Shown here one piece after another: positions 5,335 through 13,816 of a stretch of 19,686 nt of DNA. Origin of the DNA: JBMOKU01 sp049324315 (GTDB lineage Bacteria > Bacillota > Clostridia > Peptostreptococcales > Thermotaleaceae); contig JBMOKU010000012.1 in assembly GCA_049324315.1 (NCBI GenBank), positions 1-19,686 of the forward strand. Direction: 5' to 3'. Position numbers and translations under genes: made by a program. Every line of letters starts with the position of its first letter. Position 1 is the first letter of the stretch. A model generated the notes under the pieces. That model had not been told where the DNA came from and did no database searches. It saw nothing but the letters and a program-made list of their open reading frames with translations.

Positions 5335-8300
5335 AGAAATCTATGAATCAATAACCGAGACTATTACAAGCAGTAAACAAGAATGGAAAGACTTTTTAAA
5401 ATTTGCAGCAGGAATATATAAATACACTTTTGATAATGCAGTCCTTATTTATGCCCAAAGACCCGATGCTACAATGGTTGCCAATATGGAGATTTGGAAC
5501 AGAAAAATAGGACGGTATGTTAATAGGGGAACACGCAGTATTGCGGTTTTTGATACAACTAAACCGGAACTAAAGCTTGAATACCTATTTGATGTAAAAG
5601 ACACCAACGGAGCTACCCATACTATCCCAAGATTGTGGAAGCTGAATGACACACTATCATCACTATTAGTTGATAAGTTTAATGAAAAATACGGGATGCA
5701 GTTTGAAAATATTCAGGAGCTTATTTCTGAAATGACAGCACAGACGATAAATGACAGTTTTGAAGAGAACTTGATTGACTTTGAGCTGGATTTTGAAAAT
5801 ACATGGCTTGCAGATGTACCAATAGATGGTGTAATCAATCAGTTTAAACAGATGGCTACCGACAGTGTTAAGTACATGGTACTTCAAAGATGTGGTATTG
5901 ATAATGAAGATGAAAACGCATTTCAGACAATAAGTCATTTTAATACCATGCCGCTGATTTTCAGATTGGGAAGTACTGTTTGTAATATCTCACAGGAAAT
6001 ACTCAGGGAGATTGAAAGTGAAGTTAAGCATATTATTCGAGAGCAAAGGAGCGTGAAAAAAAATGAAAGAGGCAGTGAACTTGAGCTACAAGGAAGTGGA
6101 CGGGAGGTTTTATCCAGAAATCGAAATATCGACAGATCTGAAAGCGGACAAGAAACCATTAGGAAAATACGGTCAGATGAAACTCAACTATCTGAAAGAA
6201 AACCATCCAAATCGGTACAGCTTACTTTTGGCGAAGGGAGAGCTAATGCCGAAGATGCATCAGGTGAACGAGGAAGCTTATCAGAGACTGGAAGTAATCA
6301 CGGAGCAGATGCTAAAGACCAATCCGATCCCCAATCCGAAGGATACCATGGAGAGCTTCCGGCACAGGGAGCAGATAAAACAGACAGCGGAGGAAATCAT
6401 ACTACACGAGATAATTTACAAACCGATATAGAGATTACCTCCCAGGAGTCACTATTTAGTGGCTCTTTTTTAATGCCTGATAATGATACAAAAGACAGAA
6501 AGAAATCACCTATAAAAGAACTAATCAATTACAAATATTCCGTTAAAGATGAAATCGGTATTGGTGGGCTTAAAACCAAATTTAGAAATAATGTGGAAGC
6601 TATTCACACATTAAAGGTTATTGAAGTAGAAAATAGGCTGGCAACAGCAGAGGAACAGAAGATTCTCGCCAAGTATGTCGGTTGGGGTGGGATGTCCCAG
6701 GCTTTTGATATCAATGCTGGCGGTTGGAATAACGAGTATGCAGAACTAAAAGCACTTTTGACACCGGAGGAATATAACAGTGCAAGAGCATCTACCCCCA
6801 ACGCTCATTATACTTCCCATGTAGTTATTGAAAGCATCTATAAAGCACTTGATAGATTTGGCTTTAAAGGTGGTAATATTCTTGAACCATCCATGGGAAT
6901 CGGGAACTTTTTCTCCATGCTGCCAGAGAGTATGAATTCTTCAAAACTCTATGGTATTGAGCTTGATGATATTTCAGGTCGTATTGCAAAACAACTTTAT
7001 CAAAAAGCAGATATAAAAATACAGGGCTTTGAGAATACTAGTTTCTCTGATAATTTTTTTGATGTTGCCATTGGTAATGTACCCTTTGGGGATTATAAAC
7101 TGTATGACCCACGTTTCAATAAATATAATTTTTTAATCCACGATTATTTCATTGCCAAAGCAATTGATAAAGTGCGACCCGGTGGTATCGTTGCCTTTGT
7201 AACCAGCAAAGGCACAATGGATAAAACTGATAATTCTGTCCGCAAATACATTGCGGAGAGAGCAGATTTAATTGGTGCAATAAGACTTCCCAATACAGCT
7301 TTTAAACAAATTGCCAATACCGATGTAACCACCGATATTCTTTTCCTGCAAAAAAGAGAATGGATATCTGTTAATGAACCGGACTGGATACATGTGGCTC
7401 AAACAGAAGACGGAATTCCCGTTAACGAATACTTTCTCAATCATCCTGAAATGATGTTAGGCAAAATGATATTTGACCAAAGAATGTTTGGCGAGGGCAG
7501 TAAATATACAGCACTTATAAATGAAGAGGAAAACTTTGACCTTCCAGATGCACTGGATAATGCAGTATCACGGCTTAAGGCAAATATCACTGATTATGAA
7601 ATGGATATGGAAGTAGAGAATAGTACAATTCCTGCTGACTCTAATGTCAGAAACTATACCTATACCTTTATTAATGATGAACTGTACTACAGAGAAAATG
7701 CTGTCATGCGTAAAATTGATATAATCGGAAAAACGCTGGAGCGCATCAAAGGTCTTAGCAGTATCAGAGAGATAACAAGAAATATCATTGATATACAGAC
7801 GGCAGGTTGTACCCAGCAGCAATTAAAAGAGCAGCAGGCCATATTAAATGAGAAGTATGACCATTTTGTAAGAAAGTATGGTTATATTACCTCGAGAGGA
7901 AACAATACCGCTTTTCGGGATGATAATGACTATCCTCTTTTATGTTCTCTGGAAGTTGTTGATGAAAATAATAATGTTAGCAAAGCAGATATGTTTACCA
8001 AACAGACCATAAGACCCCTTGAAAAAATAACTGAAGTGGATACTGCCAATGAGGCATTGACCGTATCATTGAATGAGCGTGGTAAAGTGGATATTGCTTT
8101 TATGGCAGAGCTTTATGATAATACTGCTGAAAATATTATAAAAGAACTAACCGGACAGATTTTCTTAAATCCTGAAAATTATGATGAACAAGATAACCTA
8201 AAAGGTTGGGAAACCCAGGATGAATATCTATCCGGCAATGTACGTAGGAAACTAAAGATAGCTAAAGTTTATGCAGAAAGTAATCCTGAACTTTTCAGTC

Positions 8301-11300
8301 AAAATGTCAAAGCATTAGAAAAGGTACAACCCATAGATCTTGAAGCCAGTGAAATAGACGTAAGGCTAGGTGCTACATGGATTGAGCCTGCCGACATTGA
8401 GCAGTTTATTTATGAAACTTTAGATACACCAAGGTATTATCAGAATTCCGGTTCAAGATATGAAAACAGTGAAATAAAAGTCCACTTTAATAATTACAAT
8501 GCTTCATGGAATATTCAAAATAAAGGGGCAGACGGAGATTCCGTCATGGCAAGGGAAACCTTTGGTACAAGCAGAATGAATGCCTACTATCTTATTGAAG
8601 ACAGTCTGAATTTAAGAACATCTACTGTTAAAGATAGAATTGAAGATGGTGACAGTATAAGGTACGTGGTCAACCAAAAGGAAACTATGCTGGCCAGAGA
8701 AAAGCAGAACCGATTAAAAGAAGAATTTAAAAACTGGATATTCCGTGACCCTGACCGGCGCAAGAAACATGTTGACTTTTATAATGAAAACTTTAACAAC
8801 ATACGGCTGCGTGAATATGATGGAAGCCACCTGACATTCCCCGGAATGAATCCGGATATAACTTTGAGAGAACACCAAATAGATGCCATTGCGCGAATTA
8901 TATATGGCGGTTCAACCTTGCTTGCTCACTGTGTTGGTGCAGGTAAAAGTTTTGAGATGATATCCAGCAGCATGGAACTTAAAAGGCTGGGCCTTGCCAA
9001 GAAAAGTATTTTTGTAGTGCCTAATCATTTAACCGAGCAGATGGGCAGTGAGTTTTTACGGTTATATCCCTCTGCCAATATCCTTGTTACCACCAAGAAA
9101 GATTTTGAAAGGAAAAACCGCCAGAGATTTGTTTCAAGAATAGCTACCGGGGCCTATGATGCGATTATTATCGGTCATTCCCAGTTTGAAAAAATACCGA
9201 TCTCAAAAGAGCGAAGAGAGCGGATGCTGAATGAACAAATAGACCAAATGACTTATGCTATTGAACAAACGAAAAGAGAGCGGGGAGAGAATTGGTCAAT
9301 CAAACAAATGGAAAAATTTAAAAAGAACCTGGAGAGTGAACTTAAACGACTGCTGGACGAGTCAAAAAAGGATGATGTTATTAACTTTGAAGAACTAGGT
9401 ATTGATACCATGTTTGTGGATGAAGCCCATTATTATAAAAACTGTGCAGTGTTTTCCAAAATGCGCAATGTAGCAGGTATCTCCAACACAAGAGCCAAAA
9501 AAGCAAGTGATATGTTAATGAAAACCCAATATATTCATGAAGTCAATGAAGGCAGAGGTGTTATATTTGCAACGGGAACGCCAATCTCCAACAGTATGAC
9601 GGAAATGTATGTCATGCAGCGTTATCTGCAAAACCATGAACTTGAAAGACGAGGGATACATCATTTTGACAGTTGGGCAGCCATGTTTGGCGAGGTAATA
9701 TCGTCTCTTGAACTTGCCCCCGAAGGTACAGGTTATAGGTTTAGAAGCCGATTTGCAAAATTCACCAACCTGCCGGAATTGATGACCCTTTTTAAAAACA
9801 TTGCAGATGTGCAAACAGCGGATATGCTTAAACTTCCCGTTCCCAAACTCAAGGACAATCAATATGCTCTTGTATCTTCCGAGCCGTCAGAGTTTACAAG
9901 GATGGAAATGGCAAGCTATGTAGAACGTGCCGAAAGGATACGAAACGGCATGGTAGACCCAAGTGTAGATAATATGCTCAAAATTACCAATGAAGCAAGA
10001 CTGCTGGGTACTGACCCCAGGTTAATTAATATTAATGCACCAAATGATCCTGACTCTAAAGTGAATAAGTGTATAGAAAATATTTATGAAAATTACATCA
10101 GCACTGAAGGGACAAAAGGAACTCAGATTGTGTTTTGTGATGTAGGAACGCCTAATACAGATGGGCGTTTTTCTATTTATGACTACGTTAAAGAAGAGCT
10201 CATTAAAAAAGGTGTTCCGGCAGATGAAATATGTTTTATCCATGATGTGAGTAATGAAGCACAAAGAGAGCAGATGTTTTCAGATTTAAGAGCAGGAACA
10301 AAAAGGGTTATTATAGGAAGTACGCCTAAAATGGGTACAGGAACCAATATCCAAGACAGGCTGGTAGCACTTCATCACTTGGACTGCCCATACCGTCCAA
10401 GCGATATCGAGCAGCGAGAAGGAAGGATACTCCGGCAGGGCAACATGAATGCCGAAGTTAATATCTACAGGTATGTTACCAAGAATACCTTTGATCCGTA
10501 TTTATGGCAGATTGTTGAACAGAAGCAGCGTTTTATATCCCAGGTTATGACTTCAAAATCTATTGCAAGAAATTGTGAGGATATTGATGAAACTGTCCTG
10601 TCCTTTGCCGAGGTTAAGGCACTTGCAACAGGTAATCCGTTGATTAAGGAAAAAATGGATATTGACAATGAAGTAAGCAGATTAAAGATGCTAAAGTCCG
10701 AATATAACAATCAACGCTATAAAATGCAGGATAATTTTACTTTCCGGTATCCAAGGTTGATTAAAGAAACAGAAGAAAAGCTTGAATGTATTATCAAGGA
10801 TATTGAAAGAAGGGATATGAACAAAACAGAGGATTTTAAAATTATAATTAACGGCAAACTCTTTGATGAAAGGGAAAAAGCTGGCACAATGCTTACGCTT
10901 CTTTGCTCCAGGGCAGATAAAGAAAAGGAGCAGCACATTGGCATCTACAGAGGCTTTGACCTACTTTTAAAGCGATATGCCTTTTTTAATAAGTTTGACA
11001 TTATTATTCATGGCAACAGCAGGTATTCCATAGAGCTTGGAGACAGTCCCCATGGGAACATGATAAGAATTGAAAATGCCCTGAATAATCTCGAATCCTC
11101 CATGACAAAGCTAGAAAACAAGATTGAAGAATACCAAAGAAACATGGAGCAATCCCAAGTCCAATACGAAAAACCCTTTGAATATGAAGATGTACTAAAT
11201 GCCAAGCTTGCAAGGCAATTTGAATTAAATGCCCTGCTTGATATGGACAAGGATAAAGGTGAAATTATAGTAGATGAAAATAGTATGGGAGAAGCAAGCG

Positions 11301-11356
11301 ACGAGGAAATTGATGCAGAAGTTATGGAAATAGAAGAGGAAGAAATAGCAGTTTAA
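5309..11356 (+). CDS. Giant N6-adenine methylase-like / SNF2-type helicase fusion protein of conjugative elements, 2015 aa
   Basis: The frame is continuous for 2015 codons; ATG 5309 has AAAGGAGGC about 7 nt upstream. Order of parts: an N-terminal ArdC/LtrC-like region (~1-200, KYTFDNAVLIYAQRPDATMV); a hydrophilic low-complexity linker (~252-375); an adenine-methylase-like domain with motif I LEPSMGIGNFF (~525-535) and motif IV GNVPFGD (~589-595); then a superfamily-2 helicase. Helicase motifs are Walker A AHCVGAGKS (1206-1214, K1213), DEAH box VDEAH (1370-1374), ATGTPISNS (~1421) and motif VI IEQREGRILRQGN (~1700-1712). The C-terminal ~250 residues are charged and coiled-coil-like. Homologues in clostridial ICEs are thought to process or protect element DNA during transfer; enzyme activity is undemonstrated, and motif IV has V where NPPY/F enzymes have P. 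The linker coincides exactly with a nested TnpV-like gene in the +1 frame. The gene overlaps parB by 26 nt. Confidence 0.93.
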   Translation: MSRRLKQVKEIYESITETITSSKQEWKDFLKFAAGIYKYTFDNAVLIYAQRPDATMVANMEIWNRKIGRYVNRGTRSIAVFDTTKPELKLEYLFDVKDTNGATHTIPRLWKLNDTLSSLLVDKFNEKYGMQFENIQELISEMTAQTINDSFEENLIDFELDFENTWLADVPIDGVINQFKQMATDSVKYMVLQRCGIDNEDENAFQTISHFNTMPLIFRLGSTVCNISQEILREIESEVKHIIREQRSVKKNERGSELELQGSGREVLSRNRNIDRSESGQETIRKIRSDETQLSERKPSKSVQLTFGEGRANAEDASGERGSLSETGSNHGADAKDQSDPQSEGYHGELPAQGADKTDSGGNHTTRDNLQTDIEITSQESLFSGSFLMPDNDTKDRKKSPIKELINYKYSVKDEIGIGGLKTKFRNNVEAIHTLKVIEVENRLATAEEQKILAKYVGWGGMSQAFDINAGGWNNEYAELKALLTPEEYNSARASTPNAHYTSHVVIESIYKALDRFGFKGGNILEPSMGIGNFFSMLPESMNSSKLYGIELDDISGRIAKQLYQKADIKIQGFENTSFSDNFFDVAIGNVPFGDYKLYDPRFNKYNFLIHDYFIAKAIDKVRPGGIVAFVTSKGTMDKTDNSVRKYIAERADLIGAIRLPNTAFKQIANTDVTTDILFLQKREWISVNEPDWIHVAQTEDGIPVNEYFLNHPEMMLGKMIFDQRMFGEGSKYTALINEEENFDLPDALDNAVSRLKANITDYEMDMEVENSTIPADSNVRNYTYTFINDELYYRENAVMRKIDIIGKTLERIKGLSSIREITRNIIDIQTAGCTQQQLKEQQAILNEKYDHFVRKYGYITSRGNNTAFRDDNDYPLLCSLEVVDENNNVSKADMFTKQTIRPLEKITEVDTANEALTVSLNERGKVDIAFMAELYDNTAENIIKELTGQIFLNPENYDEQDNLKGWETQDEYLSGNVRRKLKIAKVYAESNPELFSQNVKALEKVQPIDLEASEIDVRLGATWIEPADIEQFIYETLDTPRYYQNSGSRYENSEIKVHFNNYNASWNIQNKGADGDSVMARETFGTSRMNAYYLIEDSLNLRTSTVKDRIEDGDSIRYVVNQKETMLAREKQNRLKEEFKNWIFRDPDRRKKHVDFYNENFNNIRLREYDGSHLTFPGMNPDITLREHQIDAIARIIYGGSTLLAHCVGAGKSFEMISSSMELKRLGLAKKSIFVVPNHLTEQMGSEFLRLYPSANILVTTKKDFERKNRQRFVSRIATGAYDAIIIGHSQFEKIPISKERRERMLNEQIDQMTYAIEQTKRERGENWSIKQMEKFKKNLESELKRLLDESKKDDVINFEELGIDTMFVDEAHYYKNCAVFSKMRNVAGISNTRAKKASDMLMKTQYIHEVNEGRGVIFATGTPISNSMTEMYVMQRYLQNHELERRGIHHFDSWAAMFGEVISSLELAPEGTGYRFRSRFAKFTNLPELMTLFKNIADVQTADMLKLPVPKLKDNQYALVSSEPSEFTRMEMASYVERAERIRNGMVDPSVDNMLKITNEARLLGTDPRLININAPNDPDSKVNKCIENIYENYISTEGTKGTQIVFCDVGTPNTDGRFSIYDYVKEELIKKGVPADEICFIHDVSNEAQREQMFSDLRAGTKRVIIGSTPKMGTGTNIQDRLVALHHLDCPYRPSDIEQREGRILRQGNMNAEVNIYRYVTKNTFDPYLWQIVEQKQRFISQVMTSKSIARNCEDIDETVLSFAEVKALATGNPLIKEKMDIDNEVSRLKMLKSEYNNQRYKMQDNFTFRYPRLIKETEEKLECIIKDIERRDMNKTEDFKIIINGKLFDEREKAGTMLTLLCSRADKEKEQHIGIYRGFDLLLKRYAFFNKFDIIIHGNSRYSIELGDSPHGNMIRIENALNNLESSMTKLENKIEEYQRNMEQSQVQYEKPFEYEDVLNAKLARQFELNALLDMDKDKGEIIVDENSMGEASDEEIDAEVMEIEEEEIAV
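6063..6431 (+). CDS. TnpV-like transposon-encoded protein, nested in the +1 frame of the helicase gene
   Basis: This 122-aa protein is encoded entirely within the 2015-aa gene, one frame over. It has the features of the TnpV family (small proteins of clostridial transposons, function unknown): YKEVDGRFYPEIEI near the start, then PLGKYGQMKLNYLKENHP, then a helical middle, then QTAEEIILHEIIY at the end, matching the family's RNxAEEIVLxELIY closing motif. ATG 6063 has AAAGGAG at 6045-6051 (11-nt spacing). The same DNA in the host frame encodes only polar, repeat-poor linker residues 252-375 (rich in S, G, E, D, R), as expected when the TnpV frame carries the selected protein. I infer a true overlapping gene. 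Whether it is translated, and what TnpV does, is not known from sequence. Confidence 0.72.
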   Translation: MKEAVNLSYKEVDGRFYPEIEISTDLKADKKPLGKYGQMKLNYLKENHPNRYSLLLAKGELMPKMHQVNEEAYQRLEVITEQMLKTNPIPNPKDTMESFRHREQIKQTAEEIILHEIIYKPI

Positions 11357-11384
11357 TTCCAATTTGTGTTATCAATGGAGCTTC

Positions 11385-11409
11385 TAAAGAGGAGCTCTTT
11401 AATTTTTGG
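11385..11409 (+). terminator. Intrinsic terminator or attenuator after the helicase gene
   Basis: TAAAGAG (11385-11391), loop GAG, and CTCTTTA (11395-11401) form a perfect 7-bp stem, followed by ATTTTT (11402-11407). It lies 28 bp after the helicase stop and only 20 bp before the next start codon, with no obvious new promoter. It probably lowers rather than ends transcription of the downstream genes. Confidence 0.7.
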
Positions 11410-11428
11410 ATGAAAGGTGGAATGGCAA

Positions 11429-11683
11429 ATGAATCAAAAAGCTATGGAATATCAAAAAACAGTAGAAGTAATGACGTGGCTCCTTGATTTGGATACTGAA
11501 ACTGAGAGAAAAGTCAGCACTTATATGCAAAGCGTGGGTATTAAAACCTTTTTTCTCAATTTGGAATCCTTTGATTTACCGGTTGATGTTCTAAGTAAAC
11601 TTCAGGATTTAAGAGCAGTTATTGAAGCTTTTGATGGAGATATAGCTGATCTGGATCTTGATGGAGAGGGAGGCGATGCGTAA
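11429..11683 (+). CDS. Small acidic hypothetical protein, 84 aa
   Basis: ATG 11429 is preferred because AAAGGTGG (11413-11420) lies 8 nt upstream; a GTG at 11417 in the same frame overlaps that ribosome binding site. The protein begins MNQKAMEYQKTVEVMTWLLD and ends in a strongly acidic tail (DGDIADLDLDGEGGD). It is mostly helical in appearance, has no cysteines or membrane segments, and I do not recognise a family. The stop TAA (11681-11683) shares its last A with the ATG of the RadC-like gene, so the two are translationally coupled and probably act in the same process. An accessory role in DNA processing is only a guess from context. Confidence 0.75.
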   Translation: MNQKAMEYQKTVEVMTWLLDLDTETERKVSTYMQSVGIKTFFLNLESFDLPVDVLSKLQDLRAVIEAFDGDIADLDLDGEGGDA

Positions 11684-12417
11684 TGAGCAAGGATCTGCGT
11701 TACACCTCCAATTTTTTAAAGGGACTTACAAAGTTGACCGGATTACCACTTAAAAAGATTCAACAGTATGCAAAGGAAAACAATCCCTTTAATATTTTAG
11801 AGCATCCACAGGTTATGGAGCCAAATGAGAAACAGCTTGAAAAGATAGGGCTTCTTAATGAATTTATTTCTTCATATAACCTGCTGAAAATGCATGAAAA
11901 TGAGAATAAAATTAAACTTACTTCATCATCTCATTCAGGACAGTATTTTTCATCCCTTTTAAGCGGAATGAAAGATAAGGAGAGATTTATAATTGCTTTT
12001 TTGGACAGCAGTAACAGTATTATTGAAACAAAAACAATTTCCGAAGGCACAGTCGGGCAGGCGCCGGTTTTTCCAAGGGAAATATTAAAAGCGGCTATCG
12101 CCTCTGATTGTAAATCCATGGTTCTAGCACATAACCATCCAGGTGGGGGACTTAATCCATCAGTGGAGGATAAAGCATTAACTCAAAGGCTGGTTGATAT
12201 TTTTCATCCCCTTGATATTAGTATACTGGATCATATTATTGTAGCCGGTGCATCCTATACTTCAATGGCAGAGCGAGGATATATTCCTAACAGCTGCAAG
12301 GATAGAGCCAATTATGAACCAATTTTACTAGATGGGAAATCAACGGTGGAAGAAAAGTCAGAAGAAATGCAATTTGACCCTCAGTCCGAAGTGGAAGATG
12401 AAGAATGGGAATTATAG
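11683..12417 (+). CDS. RadC-family JAB/MPN-domain protein, ICE-type
   Basis: This is a 244-aa protein with a C-terminal JAMM metal-binding domain. The motif HNHPGGGLNPSVED provides H150, H152, S160 and D163 in the expected H-x-H-x7-S-x2-D pattern. It is preceded by GTVGQAPVFPREILKAAI and followed by HPLDISILDHIIVAG, both diagnostic of RadC. The N-terminal ~95 residues (MSKDLRYTSNFLKGLTKLTG...) do not match the helix-hairpin-helix part of chromosomal RadC. The last ~35 residues are an acidic tail. Despite the name, RadC proteins have no proven repair role. Those on mobile elements sit with helicase, methylase and anti-restriction genes. Metalloprotease or nuclease activity is unproven. It is coupled to the preceding 84-aa gene, and the Toprim protein follows 25 bp downstream. 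Confidence 0.9.
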   Translation: MSKDLRYTSNFLKGLTKLTGLPLKKIQQYAKENNPFNILEHPQVMEPNEKQLEKIGLLNEFISSYNLLKMHENENKIKLTSSSHSGQYFSSLLSGMKDKERFIIAFLDSSNSIIETKTISEGTVGQAPVFPREILKAAIASDCKSMVLAHNHPGGGLNPSVEDKALTQRLVDIFHPLDISILDHIIVAGASYTSMAERGYIPNSCKDRANYEPILLDGKSTVEEKSEEMQFDPQSEVEDEEWEL

Positions 12418-12442
12418 CTGTAAATAAAAAGGTGGTGAGGTG

Positions 12443-13426
12443 ATGGGAAGAGAAACATTAAGGTTTACCGATGAACAGATAGAACAAGCCAATAGTGTCA
12501 ACATTATTAGTTATGCCAGAGATGCCGGATATCCAATCAAACAGGTATCAGCAAAAGCATATAAAATTGAGGGGTATGGGGGATTATATGTTCATTCTGA
12601 CGGGCATAAGTGGAACTGGTTTTCCCAGGGTAAAGGCGGGGGAACAATCCAATTTGTCATGGAGATGGAAGGTAAAACGTGGGTGGAAGCAATCAAACAA
12701 CTTATAGGAATTGCTCCTGATGCTTTGCCTTATGTAGCTGCTAAAATGCCGGAAGATGAGCCGATAAAAGGAGAATTTATACTTCCTGAGAAAAATAAGA
12801 CGTACAAGCACATATTTGCCTACCTCATAAAGACAAGGGGTATTGAGAAAGAAATTGTATATGACCTTGTAAAAAAAGGGAAGGTGTATGAGAACAAATA
12901 TAAAAGCTGCGTATTTGTAGGCTATGATAAAAAAGGAGAAGCAAAATATGCCAGTATCAGAAGCACCAATACAACAGGAAAATCATTCAGATGTGATGTC
13001 AAAAATTCCGATAAAGCATATCCCTTTTGCGTAGAAGGAGACGGCGATACCCTTTGCGTTTTTGAAAGCCCCATTGACCTCATGAGCTACTTAACATTGC
13101 TGAAAAAGTATAAAGTCAAAGACTTTAATAACCCTTGTATTTCCCTTGGTGGTGTTGCAATAAAACCACTTGACTATTATCTACAGGAACACCTGAATAT
13201 ATCAAATATAATGCTCTGCCTCGATAATGACGAAGCAGGGCATTTTTCATGTCAGCAGATACGGGATAAGCACAGGGATAAGTATAAAATCCTGCGGCAT
13301 CTACCTAAAGGAAAAGATTTTAATGAGGACCTGATATCCTTGCTTGAAGAATCAAAAGCTTTACATGTAGGAGAAACACAAGCTGATGAGTATGGAGAAG
13401 ATGAAGCTGCTATTGAAATGTTTTGA
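12443..13426 (+). CDS. Primase-like protein with DUF3991-type and Toprim domains, 327 aa
   Basis: ATG 12443 has AAAGGTGG (12428-12435) 7 nt upstream; GTG 12440 is the alternative. The N-terminal ~90 residues (SVNIISYARDAGYPI, then VHSDGHKWNWFSQGKGGGTIQF) resemble a CHC2 primase-type fold without the zinc cysteines. A DUF3991-like segment follows (~115-185, YLIKTRGIEKEIVYDLVKKGKVYE). The Toprim domain has its catalytic glutamate at VFESPIDLMSYL (E208) and the acidic metal-binding motif DNDEAG at 261-266. Such proteins on plasmids and ICEs are thought to prime or process DNA during conjugal replication. No helicase or RNA-polymerase domain is fused, so it probably works with the giant helicase upstream. 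The tail is acidic. A run of hairpins begins right at the stop codon. Confidence 0.88.
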   Translation: MGRETLRFTDEQIEQANSVNIISYARDAGYPIKQVSAKAYKIEGYGGLYVHSDGHKWNWFSQGKGGGTIQFVMEMEGKTWVEAIKQLIGIAPDALPYVAAKMPEDEPIKGEFILPEKNKTYKHIFAYLIKTRGIEKEIVYDLVKKGKVYENKYKSCVFVGYDKKGEAKYASIRSTNTTGKSFRCDVKNSDKAYPFCVEGDGDTLCVFESPIDLMSYLTLLKKYKVKDFNNPCISLGGVAIKPLDYYLQEHLNISNIMLCLDNDEAGHFSCQQIRDKHRDKYKILRHLPKGKDFNEDLISLLEESKALHVGETQADEYGEDEAAIEMF

Positions 13427-13571
13427 ATTTCTGTTTCAATAACCCAAAAACCAAAACCGAAGCCGTAGGCTTGGTGGAGGGCAAGCTTCCACTTTGTGGC
13501 ACAAAGTGCACTTGGCAGGTGAACCTGCACCCTTGAAAATGGGGAAATCCCCATGCCCCTTTAAATTATCA
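13412..13571 (+). other. Array of consecutive hairpins upstream of the mobilization genes; candidate oriT or structured leader
   Basis: Five inverted repeats follow one another. (1) ATTGAAA (13412-13418) pairs with TTTCAAT (13434-13440), spanning the toprim stop. (2) AAGCC-GTA-GGCTT lies at 13460-13472. (3) CACTTTGT (13490-13497) and ACAAAGTG (13501-13508) have a GGC loop. (4) GCAGG-TGAA-CCTGC lies at 13515-13528. (5) ATGGGG-AAAT-CCCCAT lies at 13539-13554. No long T-run follows any of them. Hairpin 4 contains CCTGC, similar to the CCTG/C core of MOBP nick sites. The place, just before mobC and the relaxase gene, is where MOBP elements usually carry oriT. The assignment is inference. Confidence 0.5.
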
Positions 13572-13595
13572 AAAGTAAGAAAGGACGGTGAAGCA

Positions 13596-13808
13596 ATGGA
13601 TGATATTAAAAAAATAACTTCAAAAGAAGCCAGTCAAATTATTGACACCAGAAAACCTCTGGGTAAGTTTTATCTAATTGATAAAGGTATCTATGTAGGG
13701 ATTGATAATTCTTCTGGTGATGCCTGGACTGAGGAATTTGATTCCTTTGAAGCTATGGTCAAATGGCAGCATGGGCTAGAAGATGAAGAAGAACTTGAAA
13801 TGGAATAA
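13596..13808 (+). CDS. Small conserved-looking hypothetical protein, 70 aa
   Basis: ATG 13596 is selected because AAAGGACGGTGA (13580-13591) is a strong ribosome binding site. A longer in-frame reading back to 13494 would run through the hairpin array and is rejected. The protein reads MDDIKKITSKEASQII, then DTRKPLGKFYLIDKGIYVG, then IDNSSGDAWTEEFDSFEAM and ends in an acidic tail. The core (PLGxFY...GIDNSxGDAWTEEF) looks conserved and I associate it with small accessory proteins next to MobC in clostridial ICEs, but I know of no function. It is cytosolic by composition. The distance to mobC is 8 bp, which suggests co-expression with the relaxosome. Confidence 0.8.
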   Translation: MDDIKKITSKEASQIIDTRKPLGKFYLIDKGIYVGIDNSSGDAWTEEFDSFEAMVKWQHGLEDEEELEME

Positions 13809-13816
13809 TTCATTAT

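Noticed and set aside
9515..9862. 115-codon minus-strand open frame within the helicase gene
   Set aside because: It is antisense to conserved helicase motifs; its sequence has no recognisable domain and no plausible start context.
5309..11356. Possibility that the 2015-aa protein is an artefact of two genes fused by a frameshift
   Set aside because: The frame is continuous, and the domain order methylase then helicase in one chain is normal for this ICE family.
12495..12707. Second-frame ORF inside the Toprim gene
   Set aside because: Unlike the TnpV overlap, the host frame here encodes a conserved primase-like domain, and the alternate product resembles nothing and has no ribosome binding site.
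13252..13554. 100-codon minus-strand frame over the toprim 3' end and the hairpin region
   Set aside because: No ribosome binding site and no family features; inverted repeats and an antisense gene explain the open frame.
13494..13595. Longer N-terminus for the 70-aa protein
   Set aside because: The extension is the translation of the hairpin array; a strong ribosome binding site directly precedes ATG 13596.
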